Shown one piece after another: positions 22,701-33,605 of a DNA stretch of 64,000 nucleotides. Location of the stretch: assembly GCA_949775045.1 (NCBI GenBank), contig OX459110.1, positions 11,999,741 through 12,063,740 of the forward strand, in the 5' to 3' direction. Position numbers and translations under genes: made by a program. This DNA comes from Metridium senile (Eukaryota; Cnidaria; Anthozoa; Actiniaria; Metridiidae). The stretch's first letter is position 1, and every line of letters begins with the position of its first letter. The notes below the pieces were generated by a model. The model worked only from the letters and a program-made list of their open reading frames with translations, was not told where the DNA came from and did no database searches.

Positions 22701-25700
22701 GAACTATTGTCTGTCTAGACGAAAATTACTTGTTTCAGGTGACATTGAATCAAATCCTGGTCCTATAATTCAAGATAATATTGTGCAAAGTGTTCCAATA
22801 ATTCCCCCAGTGGTATTATTGCAGTCTAGATTAGCTGAACAAGGTTTACAATCCTTAGATGTTTGTGGTGCAGGTGATTGTTTTTTTTAGAGCAGTATCA
22901 CATCAGCTGTATGGTAATACACATAATCATAATATTATACAAATACGTGCTATTGGTGTTCAGTACTTGGAAAATCATCCTGAAAGGTTTATTGAGACCA
23001 ATACTGAACCTTCGATCATGGGTAACATACTTAGCTAATATGTCTCGTCAAGGTACATGGTGTGATGGTATTATAATACAAGCAGTTGCAGATGTACTAA
23101 ATATTACAATTCATATATAACAGAATCAAATGAGGGGTTTGCACCATTTAATGTGATTAGTCCTATAAATACACAAATTAATTCTACTACAATATGTATT
23201 GGTCATGTGGATGAAGTACATTATGTTTTAACTGTTGCGGTGGATAATTATTCTTCAACATCTATAAATGAATCTGATAGTTGCAGTGATACCACAAACT
23301 CTCACATGGATTATATTGCTTGGAATAAACCATATTTTCTTATGTCAACATACTTGATATGTTTTTCTGTTATCAAATCCTGTGGATTTTAATCATGCAA
23401 CATTAGATGCCATGAATGAGCATGCTATGCTCAATTCTAATAGTTTTGTACAAAATAATGTCACTGAATTACCAAATGTTTTGAAGATATATGATACCAT
23501 TATTGACCTACAATGGACAAAAGCCTACCATGGTTTACTATCAAGTAGTTCTTCAAGTAAAACTGATTCCTCAAGAAGTGCATTATAGAAAATATTGATA
23601 ACAAAACAACTGGTTTTGTGCTGTGTTTTTCTGGTTATTCTATAAACTGTATTATTAAACAAAATAAAACAACTTTGAAGTATTTTCTATTGGAGTGTAA
23701 AAATGACCAGCTAATATATTTTAATACAACATTTATAGATGTCAACTGTCTTATTAAAAGATGTTGTGAAATGAAAGAACAAAGCTCCAACTGTGATGCA
23801 AAATATGTACTATATTTTCTTTCCCTTTCTCAAATAACCTGAGTGATAAGGAAAGACAGAATACTCCTAAAGAAATTTAGATCAACATTATTTTTAACTC
23901 GTGGATTGCAAATCCCTTTTATTTACTGCTTCTGGAGGAAAGAGGAGGACTACTCGTAGTCTAATTCCTCCGGAAAATCACAAAATTCGTTTGCAAACAT
24001 TTTTTTGAAGGGTACGTCCTTTTCCCTGAACTATTACGAAAGCAACACAGTTATACAGTATTAGTACATACTCAAAATCATGATGCCTCATCTTTATCAG
24101 CCAGTTCTAAACAACCATAGGACGGCTACCACAATCTTTATAATGCACATCAAATAAGACAAATCCACAAATTTTGATTTATTTCATATTCATATTGTTT
24201 TAGTTTCAGCAACTTCATACTTTATTGTACAAAAATTGTGTGCGTTCACCTGCAATGACAACTGTCTTTCAGTGAACTGTTTTTCTGCCACTCAAATCTG
24301 TAACTAGTTCCAGCTCTCCCCAGCTCATCACCTTGCATCAAGGGCACGAGTGCACGCTACGTAGAGCGTCTAGTTTAGAATTGTTTTCCAGTTATCTGGT
24401 AGAGCTGATATAATACCTCTCCATGTAAAATAGTCGGAATCACACCACTTTCCTTTGGCTTTAACCGAGTTCCAATTCGGCCCGTCTGTACAATCCCAAA
24501 TGTCCTTAATTATTATTATCTCCTTCTTTACAAACTTTTTGATATCAAAATGATAAAGATCTAGGTTAATAAACCTATTTAGCCAAATCGGTTGACAAAT
24601 AATTTCCTCTGGTTTTTCGACATAACATTTGCTTACTTTACTCCAGCTATAAAGAATTTCTTTATAAAACTCAGGTATATCATTGATAAGAGCATGGTCT
24701 AAATTTTCTCCTATAACTCCAAACCCACCATATGGTTCAAAAACTTTCTGCGCAAAGCATTTCCAAAAAACCGTATTTTTGCAATCCAGAAGTTTTAACG
24801 CCCATTTAACTCGACTTGTTTCTATCATTGTTTCGAGGTCAGGGAGCCTTATTCCGCCTTCTCGTATATCTCCTATTAAAGTTCGGTATTTAATTTTGGG
24901 TTTCCTTCCATACCATATGAAATCGATAATTTCTTTTTGTACTTTTGTAATAAATGCACGATGAATAGGGAGTTTTGAAGATATGTATAACAATTGTTAT
25001 ATTCTCAAGTCATTAATGCTGTATGCAGTACCCTGGCGAAGCGCGAGTCGAAAACTAATACCTCTGTTCGCATCAGAGTTAAGTTTTTATAATATTGCCA
25101 CTGCCCAGCTGCTATGCTCAATGTGTTGAGTAATACTATCGTTTGTAAAAATACATTTAGTCTCTTGTTGGGATTTTTGCTCTGACTAGGGAGTCTTTGA
25201 GCGATTTGTTCCTCTTGTAAGAGACGAATGGTGGATCAGGAAAGATCCTACTTAGGTTCTGGTTGTTAGAGATAAGATGCCAATACTTCATAAGAATGTG
25301 TTTGATGTTCGGTACGGCTGGATTATACGTTGTAATAAACGGTAGTAGCTTTTGTTTTGATGTTGTTTTGTTAGTTTTAAGCGCTTCGTGTCTTCCAGTA
25401 AATCTTACTTCTGATAGAATCTTTGAGACAAAATCTTTTGGGTATCCTCTATTATAGAGGCATTCCGCAAATGTGCTTTTGTCGTTCTCAAAGGACTCAA
25501 GAACAGAGTTGTTGCGAAGTAAGCGTAATGTTTCTCCTTTAACGAAACCCTTTTTAACACTCAAAGGGTGGCGAGATGAGAAATGTGTATATTGGAATGT
25601 TTCTGTCGGCTTAAAGTAGGTTTTAACATCTAAGATTCCTGTGTTAGGGATCTAGGTCCTTTATAAACTGTAATGTCGAGAAAAGTGGCAGATTGAGAAG

Positions 25701-28700
25701 ATATTTCGAGTTCCATGCTAAACTTCCGGTCAATCCGGTTTTTGTTCTGGGTGTGTTTGTTTTGATGGTTTCACGTGGCTCAGCGGAGTGTGAAATGTCA
25801 AAATATTTAGCGATCGAAGTTGAACTCAAAAAAATATATTCAATTTCGGTAAATCATTTTTGTTTACTGCTTTCTGGTTCTGGTTCTGGAAATTTAATTT
25901 GTTTCACGGTGAACTGTCACAAAAGAAAATATAAAACATCGATTGTCATTGATCATAGAGACCGAAGTAAACGAGGAGAGTGATGTTTCGTCTCTCTTGT
26001 GCCTAAAATGTCGCAGAAATCTGGAAAAGTTTGAAAGGCAAAAGAATCATACATAATTCAAAAGTGACTCGAAGAAACATCATCTACTAGAGTCAAAAAG
26101 GTATCACAGGAATTCACCATCAAGTCCGTCAAGAAAGAGATCCTCGACTACAACAAAGCCAAGATCGTCTTCTCTTTTGAGGAAATGAAAGAGTGTGTCT
26201 TCTTGTACAGGTTTTAACTGTGAGATTTCATTAAAATCAGTCAGGGCAATTCGATTGCATTTCTAAATGCTCGATCAAAAACAGTATAACATTCTTTCGC
26301 TTCCGCCATTTTGATTCATATGACAAACACATGCTTAAACCGGTTTTCTGTCCCTAGGGACAGCTCATTCAAAGCTCATCCAATAAGCTTTCGTGTTATA
26401 TTTATCAATTCAAAGCTCATCCAAAAAGCTTTCGTGTCATATTTATCTCACCCGGTAAGGCCTGGGAAGGAATACAATAAACAATCAACGTACGAGTTCA
26501 GATCTTGAACTGAATTCTGAAGAACTCAGAATCTCAACGGATGCGACCAGAGGTATTATTTTTCGACTCGCGCTTCGCGCTCGCTATAGTACCACACGGA
26601 AAATAATTCCTCTGGCAACCAGGGTATGTATGCAGTTAAAAACCAAATCAAACACGAGTTAAGTGTTAAGGGAAGAACGACGCGAAGTGTTCTGACTATC
26701 CAATCCCCAAGTGCCTCATAACTGCATAGAAAGGAAATTTTCTAGTTCAATTATAAACTCAAAATTGATCAACATGCAAACGCGTGTGCTGTATGCTCTC
26801 ATAAAGCGCGGCCTCAACCAATCAGAATGCGTGATTTATAATAGTTATTTATAATGCGTCGGATAACATCCTCATGATTATGCAACATCAAGTCACATGT
26901 CATACAATGGTGCGGTATTACATATCATATCTCACGCCTTCAAATGTCAAATGCCACATAATTATTGTAAATATGTTCAGTTGGGCTAATAGTTTTATAA
27001 TAAAGTTGATAACTAGAAGTTTAACTATCATTTTATGATATTTCGGATGACCTCCGTCATCCATCATCAGATTTTAATAATTTGCATAAATTACAGTGTC
27101 AATACATGTTTGCAGTCTCATGGGACTGGGTCAGTGTAACTTAAAAGTTTCAGTGGGACTGATTGTCCTTGTTCGTTCAAGTCTGGTTTTTGATATTTGA
27201 TTAGCAAGGCCTCCGCTATTTTTCCTTTTTGCCACCACGAATAATGGTCTCCAATTATGTGTGTCTCTTAAATTAAACTGACCCAGTCCCGTGAGACTGC
27301 AAACATGTACTGACACTGTAATTTATGCAAATCATTATAGTCTGATGATGGATGACGGAGGTCATCCGAAATATCATAAAATGATAGTTAAACTTCTAGT
27401 TATCAACTTTATTATAATATCTTATGTTATATCACGACTGAAAGGCTGTGTAATATGTGAATCTATTATTTGTAAATCTCATCATATGTTACAGCTTCAC
27501 GTTGAGGTCATGCCATGCCATGTCATGTCAGAATTGCTAATATTGCTTTTATATCCTGGCTATTTTATTAATGATATCAATGTGTTTTATTTGCCAGATT
27601 GTTACAACAAGACGTCATCTTCTTGACAGATTTGCATCAGGACACGTTATAAATCTGGTTTCAAAAGATCTAATACCATTCCAGCGTCTAATTCCCTTTG
27701 CTGTTAATTTAACAGTTTACCCATTTCGAGTACTGGTTAGTATACTTCTCATGTTGAAACTAATTGGCGCTGAAAGTCTGGTAGCCTTGGCCTTTCTTGT
27801 CGTTCTGTACGCATGTATAATTGTATGTGGTAAGATGCTGAAAATGTTAAGACATGAGATAATCAAGAAAACTGATCAACGCATCAAACTGGTGACTGAC
27901 GTCATAGCTGGAATAAGGTTAATAAAGATCAATGTATGGGAGACACTAATGGAGAAACTTATTGGCGAAGCACGAAGGTAAGAGATACCTTGACAATGTT
28001 TGGTCATAATCTAACCTTATTTTGCATTCTCTAAAGTTTAACTTTTACATATTGCATTTTTACAGGCACGAAATTCATGCTATATTCAAGAGCAACATAT
28101 TGAGAGGTGTATCCTATACTCTCTTTAAATCTTTCATCAATATCGCATCGTTTTTAGTGGTTACTACGATGGTTTACACCGGACAGAACATAAACCCGAC
28201 GAAGATATTCACTCTTATGACATTTCTCTCCTCCCTACCAGCTTCTTTACAACAATTCTGGCAAGCCGTAGAAGCAGCATCTTTTTCAAAAGTTGCTATT
28301 GAAAGAATCCAACATTTCCTTTTGCTTGAAGGTGAAGTTTTTAATGAGAAATTGCACATTAAAACCGGTGCATGTGAATCAGCAAGCTATGATGAAAAGA
28401 TACAGCTTGATTCTGGAATACCAAAAGTCATGCTGAACAATGTCAGCTGTCAATTAAATGACACTGAACCAATGGAGAACAAAGGGAGTAAAGTTTCACT
28501 TTTAAGCAATGTAAACATTGAGATAGTTGGACCCCAATTGATAGCCGTGATTGGAAAAATAGGATGCGGCAAATCATCACTACTCAATATTCTTCTTAAA
28601 GAACTTCCTCTTACTCAAGGAGAAGTCTCAGTTAATGGTACAATCGCATTGGTTTCTCAGAAGACTTGGCTGTTTACTGGAACTATACGAGACAACATTA

Positions 28701-31464
28701 TATTTGGCAAGGAATTTGACGAAGAGTGGTTGAACGAGGTGCTTCGAGCTTGTGCCCTAGATTCGGATCTCAAAACATTTCCTCAAGGTGATTTGTCGTT
28801 TATTGGAGAACATGGCGTTAGGCTTAGTGGAGGTCAGCGAGCAAGAGTTGGCTTGGCTCGTGCAGTCTATCACAATGCAGATATATACCTTTTGGATGAT
28901 CCACTGAGTGCCATAGATTCCAAGGTTGGATCCCATGTTTTTGAACAATGTATCAAAGGACTACTCTGTAATCGACTTAGAATTCTTGTCACGCATCACA
29001 TTCATTATCTAGAATCCGTGGACCGAATTGTAGTTATGGAAAAAGGTTCCGTTCTTCAACAAGGCAGCTTTGAGGAGGTATGCCTATCCAATACCACCCT
29101 AGAAGAATTAATGAATAGCATACAAGATGGAAAAACGACAACTGCAGAAGCTGGACAATCTCTTTTACATAACGCAGAGGAAAGTCTAAAGTCCAAGATT
29201 GAAAATACCGAAGATGAAGGTCAACAGGAAGAAGATAGAGCAGTGGGAACTGTTTCATTCAAAACATACTGGAATTACATGAAATCAGGAAAAAGCACCT
29301 TTGGACTGATTGTTCTACTGCTCATATCCATACTCAGTCAAGGTACGTATGTCCCAAATTTAAAAATTTGATCTAATGATCATGAATAGGATTTTCTAAT
29401 TAATATTGTAAATTTTAAATGAAAATCAGTTATAATTTAAAATAAAGCTGTGGTATATGACTAAGTGTAATTGAAAACAACTGTTCTAAAAACAAACAAA
29501 TTTCCATTTATAGTTTCATCGAATGCGTCCTATTGGTGGCTGACATACTGGACCACAATTCCCAAACAGCATCAGAAAGACACTGTCAATATGTATATCT
29601 ATTGTGGGCTGACAATAAGTACGCTTTTATTTTTCTTCTTAATGACTTCTGGGATACTGTCGGTTTGTCTGAATTCATCGAAAGAGCTTCACAAAAAGAT
29701 GGTACTTTGCATACTACAATGTCCTATCCGTTTTTTTGACACCAATCCTGCTGGAAGGATAATCAATAGATTTGCGAACGATACAGCTATTATGGATGAT
29801 ACTTTGGTTCAACAAGTGTTGCCTACTGTCATTTATATTGTTACATATGTGTTTGTACTTATAAGTGTGTCCGTCTATAGCCCTGTGATGACATTACCAT
29901 GTATTCTAGTATTTGTTGGTGTAATGTATATAATAAGGTATTACTTGAAGGCGTCAAGAGAAGTGGAAAGACTGAAGGCACTTAGTGCAAGTGTCCTGTA
30001 TGAACATTTCGTGCAGACATTCAGTGGAGCAGATGTTATCAGGGCATTTGATGCAAGCAAGAAACAGATGTGTCACATGTACAGGTACTAGCTTTTTTCC
30101 GGTTGATTGATAGCTTAACTCATTGTCTGGGAAGTTGTACATGTATTTATGACAGAAAATGAACTATTTTTATTTTTGCTAGGTAGATTGTTTCTATGAT
30201 GCAGTGGATTTTGGGGTTATTAATTGCTTTAATCGCTTGTCGTTTGGTTCGTTTATTGATTGATATGTATGTTTGTTGTTATAGGTTTCAAGACAGTTAT
30301 ATCCGTTCTTTTATATTATCCGTGTCTTGCAAATTTTGGGTAATCCGTCGTATGTGTCTGATGATAACTACTTTCATTTTGGTTGTTTCGTTTGCATCTG
30401 TATTGGTGGCTAAAGATAGTGGTGAGTATAGAACTCTCGGTCGCTTGAAAAACACAAGTTTCTTTTAATTGATGATATTATAGTATGTATTATAATATAC
30501 AGGCAATGTTTTCGACATAAACGTTTGATTTTAATTTTCAGCATCAGCGGGTCTTCTTATTTTCTATGCAATACAATTTGCACAAGTGTATTTTCTCGCG
30601 GTCTGTGGTGCATATACAGAAAATGCCATGACTTCTACTGAGAGAATTATTTATTACACCCAACTAGAAAAAGAACCTGGATATAAGTTTCCTGGTAAGC
30701 CACCTCCAGGATGGCCCAAAGATGGATCGTTATCTTTCAATGATGTTACTCTGACCTACTATCCAGGTGGATCCCAAGCACTGAAAGGTATCAATATGAC
30801 CATTGGTAGTGGTGAAAAGGCTGGAATAGTCGGGCGAACAGGGGCTGGGAAGTCTTCAATTATGTCGGCCATATTCCGTCTTCCCCAGTCCACCTCTGGA
30901 TCTATCGTTATTGATGATGCAGTCATTGAAAACCTTAACCTTAAAGATAGCCGAGTTGCAGTTGGTTGCATCCCACAAAATCCATTTCTCTTCAAAGGAA
31001 GTATTAGGTTCAATTTGGATCCCTCTGCAAAATACTCTACCAATGATCTCTGGCATGTACTTGAACAAGTGCAACTCAAATCGTTAGTGACATCGTTTCC
31101 ACAAGGGCTCGAGCACACTGTTAGTGAAGAAGGGAGCAACTTCAGTGTTGGAGAGCGGCAACTGTTCTGTTTAGCTCGAGCCCTACTACAAAATCAGAAG
31201 ATTGTCATACTGGATGAAGCTACAGCCAACGTAGACTTTACGACTGATCAGCTCATCCAAGACACTATAAGACACAATTTAAAAGAACAAACTGTGATTG
31301 CAATAGCTCATCGGCTGGACACCGTCCTCGACTATGATAAAGTTATTGTTGTTGAGGACGGAAAAGTTGTAGAAGTAGGCAAACCATCTAATCTTATTGG
31401 TGATCCTAACAGTAAATTTGGCTGTATGTATCAAACGTATAAAGCCACAAACTCTCTTGAATGA
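19724..31464 (+). CDS. ABCC (MRP4-like) transporter, copy 1
   Basis: ATP-driven exporter of the short MRP type (two membrane domains, two ATPase domains, no N-terminal TMD0), acting in the plasma membrane on organic anions. Six exons join with GT-AG sites and intact phase: 19724-20326, 27598-27977, 28066-29342, 29514-30084, 30285-30421, 30542-31464, giving 1296 aa (human ABCC4 is 1325). NBD1 has Walker A GKIGCGKSS (about residue 491), signature LSGGQ (581) and Walker B LLDDP (603), with Asp where other NBDs have the catalytic Glu, normal for ABCC NBD1. NBD2 has GRTGAGKSS (1087), FSVGE (1190) and ILDEA (1212). The N-terminal FSWMTPLF motif is family-typical. The start follows a 3' splice-like TTTAAAACAG at 19700-19709, so a non-coding upstream exon is likely. 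Intron 1 (7.3 kb) is packed with transposons. The exact substrate is unknown. Confidence 0.93.
21556..22010 (+). pseudogene. Penelope-like element 5' coding fragment carried in the Helentron
   Basis: From about 21617 the translation reads MDSTSLNTLKSLTNPHTIRG and continues through YLSNKLPIYSK. It closely matches the fragment at 47166-47370, where the same N-terminus is joined to a Penelope-like C-terminus. The frame shifts near 21780-21830. It may be sequence captured by the Helentron. Alternatively both elements share an unrelated 5' domain. Function of this N-terminal part is unknown. Confidence 0.5.
22430..23240 (+). pseudogene. 2A peptide plus OTU cysteine protease frame, frameshifted
   Basis: An open frame from about 22465 reaches the 2A-type motif GDIESNPGP (22738-22764). 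Downstream is an OTU-family protease domain: the catalytic box CGAGDC followed by FFRAVSHQLYG, then a block with WVTYLANMSRQGTWCD and the catalytic-His box CIGHVDEVHYV near 23190-23225. Eight T at 22881-22888 (seven expected) shift the frame right after the catalytic Cys, and further small breaks follow (near 23020 and 23117), so no full protein is made. In known elements 2A separates upstream and downstream products co-translationally. Its presence here is a direct reading; its function in this element is inference. Confidence 0.75.
25033..26580 (-). mobile_element. Penelope-like element fragment (reverse-transcriptase C-terminal part), copy 1
   Basis: The minus-strand frame 25564-25157, extended by one frameshift to about 25720, encodes a Penelope-type RT C-terminal segment: LDITVYKG, YFKPTETFQYTHFSSRHP, then RGYP, EVRFTGRHEAL and YNPAVPKIKHIL-like blocks. 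A base missing at 25651 relative to copy 2 breaks it. The region is bounded by inverted repeats (GCGAAGCGCGAGTCGAAAA at 25033 and its complement near 26560). Present in both ABCC introns, so it predates the duplication. A pair of about 40-base direct repeats (GCTCATCCAA units) lies at 26370-26450. Confidence 0.75.
26995..27418. mobile_element. Foldback MITE in ABCC intron 1, copy 1
   Basis: Arms 26995-27150 and 27268-27418 are inverted copies beginning TTATAATAAAGTTGATAACT. Each arm contains CTGATGA, a 7-bp hairpin (GGATGAC/GTCATCC), then GAAA, a hammerhead-like arrangement. Also present in copy 2 at 40612-41035. Confidence 0.8.
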
Positions 31465-31993
31465 AATTAACTTGATAGTGAAAATAGAAACGTTTATAGT
31501 AGCTAGCTAATGCCACCATAAAGATTATAAAAAATACTTTCTGATTATTACATTCTAAAAGTGTAGATTGAGAAATCAAGGGATAAACTTTAATTGTTGT
31601 ACGTCATGTAGTCTTAGTTGAGTTTTTTTCTGTTTGGAAATTGGCGGATGTGACCCTAGAATACCGGATAAGATTTGTTTGACAAGCATTAGCTTGGATA
31701 CCGAAGAGTTCACAATCTGATTTCAAAGTGACGGGGATACTTATCATCCCTTTTAGAGGTTGAATTGCATATGTTTTGCTCCCGATCGTTCAGTTAGGAA
31801 AAGGACCACTAACAGAGTATATTATCTCTTATTAATCCCCTATATAATGCTGCTTTTCAAGATATCAGTTCATTTGGTCATAAACGTAAGGCGTTTGATA
31901 TCAGTATCTTTAATACTATTACAATTGAAAACAAACTAGGCAAATTTATTACTCAAATTGGTTCCTCTTAGGGGTATAATGGAATCGCTACCA
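31465..31993 (+). other. 3' flank of ABCC copy 1
   Basis: Non-coding DNA nearly identical to 45067-45595 after copy 2. No canonical AATAAA lies close to the stop; the nearest A-rich candidates are around 31525-31590. Confidence 0.6.
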
Positions 31994-33462
31994 CACCCAC
32001 CAGGACTCAGGTCTCTTTGAGGGGTCAATTTAAAGCATTTTGACGAGCATCTCTACCCCATATGATATGGTCTCCCGGGGAAATGAGTGATCAACTTGAA
32101 TAAATTTTCCGTACACAAAATAAATTTTACCGGGAACAAAGGAGTGAGTGTCACACCCATTCCTTTGTTACCGATAAAATTTATTTTAAGTTAAAGTCTA
32201 TTGCATGATATAGTGATCAATTTTATTAATATGCCATCTATGAGATTTTATTGAATATTATGTCATCTCTGACATCAAAGGCTATGATAATGTGAAACAA
32301 GTCCACGTTTTTCATACACAATGGAAACAAGCTAAAGAGATGTCTAGGTGATACAATAATCAAAAAGGAATTTATTGAATGATGTTGTTTTGTTGATTGG
32401 GAAATACTACCATGCAGTATACTAATTGAATGTGAAACAAGTCCACGTTTTTCATACACAATGGAAACAAGAGATTTCTAGGTGATACAATAATCAAAAA
32501 GGAATTTATTGCATGATGTTGTTTTGTTGATTGGGAAATACTACCATGCAGTATACTAGTTAGATAAGACTCATCGAAGACCTTACAAAGCATTTGCAAA
32601 AAAAGTACAAATACATTTACAGAAAGATGTTTTGCTGAACGCAAGGATAAAAGGTAATTGAATATTGTGAAGTCAGTGTTTGTATGACGAAAATAGCCGA
32701 ATTTATTCTAGAGACGAATTTCTCGTCATTCTAGCCGCATTCTTAATTAAACAGGGCTGTGATAAGAAAATTTATGAAAATATGGCCGGATTGATGGCTT
32801 CTACTGATTGAAACATTTCAATCGAAAGTAACGAATAACTGGGAATGATAATATGAATAAAAGGGTGAGTACTAACTATTAACTACACATTACGAATTAA
32901 TTTCCTCAATAAACAAACCTTACGACGAGACTTAACTGGATATGTTACTCGCCGCTGTGTACAAAGGCCGCGACGGTATCATTTGCAATCTTTTTCGATG
33001 ACGTGTTTTGCCCGGAACACATGGAACTGTGAACAAAGAGAGCTTTTCCTAGTATCACAGCACAAACTTAAAGGACAAGAAAGAGAGACGAAATTTACAT
33101 CGTATCCTGAGCATAGAGCGTGAATTCGCCGCCATCCAACAAAGAGTTTAATTGTTGACGCTAGTCAGTCATAATTAACTTTAAAATATTATAATAAGCA
33201 GCGCACATTGTTCAAATGTGTTGAAATATATATTAGGTTTATCCAGTCATCGCAATTTGTCACATATACAGTATGTTCGAATTTATAAAGTACGGTAGAT
33301 ATATCACTCACATATCAACATTTTCAGCTATATACATTATAGTGTTCAGCTGTTATTTATTTTACCTGTGTCGAACATACAGTGGTATCTCTATTAAGCG
33401 GTCACCCTCGGAACTTTCCAAAGTGGCCGACTTAATAGAGGTTGGCCGCTGAATAGACGTAT

Positions 33463-33605
33463 TAGCCTGCGTGGCGGCTCTAGGGTTTAGAGAGAGAAGG
33501 GGAGGGAAGAGGGAAGAAGGGAGAGCTCTTCCTTCCCTCCTTCTCCCCACCACCCCTCCCACTCCCCCTCTCTCCCCCAATCCCCAAGAGCCGCCACGCA
33601 GGCTA
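33463..33605. mobile_element. TAGCCT-family foldback MITE (unit 2 copy)
   Basis: The same insertion as 16985-17127. The right end here is the intact CAGGCTA, while unit 1 has CAGGATA. Confidence 0.75.

Larger units (their letters stand above)
21439..24373 (+). mobile_element. Helentron-type Helitron with a 2A-OTU reading frame
   Basis: The element splits the LINE exactly. Removing 21439-24373 rejoins the LINE in frame at an A/T dinucleotide. The 3' end is a small hairpin (ACGCT, loop, AGCGT) followed by CTAG and then T, the canonical Helitron terminus. The 5' end CTCGTGCCC is repeated inverted at 24342-24350, upstream of that hairpin, the asymmetric inverted-repeat layout of Helentrons (Helitron2). 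Inside is a decayed OTU protease frame preceded by a 2A motif; OTU domains are known in Helentrons. No Rep or helicase domain was seen, so it is non-autonomous. The first bases are usually TC; here CTC leaves a one-base uncertainty. Confidence 0.78.
20404..24999 (-). mobile_element. 5'-truncated L1/Tx1-like LINE, interrupted by a Helentron
   Basis: Read on the minus strand, 24993-24374 and then 21438-20751 encode the C-terminal part of a LINE ORF2: a segment with FIWYGRKPKIKYRTL and EGGIRLPDLE, and a terminal zinc-knuckle segment CTFCKSSIETMEHLFIDC typical of zf-RVT. The 3' end is a poly(A) tail (poly-T at 20404-20427 on the plus strand). A 12-base target duplication, TATTCTCAAGTC, flanks it (20392-20403 and 25000-25011). 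ABCC copy 2 has the empty site near 35740. Without the nested element it is about 1.66 kb, so it is heavily 5' truncated. It lacks the catalytic reverse-transcriptase core. Confidence 0.88.
15740..31993 (+). repeat. Tandem duplication unit 1 (contains ABCC copy 1)
   Basis: Homology to unit 2 starts at CACCCACCAGGACTCAGG (15740) and runs through the upstream flank, the gene and the downstream flank to 31993, where the same phrase starts unit 2. Excluding private insertions the two units are about 98% identical. Private to this unit are a foldback at 17906-19031 and the LINE/Helentron at 20404-24999. Confidence 0.85.

Noticed and set aside
27338..27390. An intact, active hammerhead ribozyme
   Set aside because: The core CTGATGA and GAAA are present, but stem III lacks the required closing pair and stem I is only about three base pairs, so I report it only as hammerhead-like.
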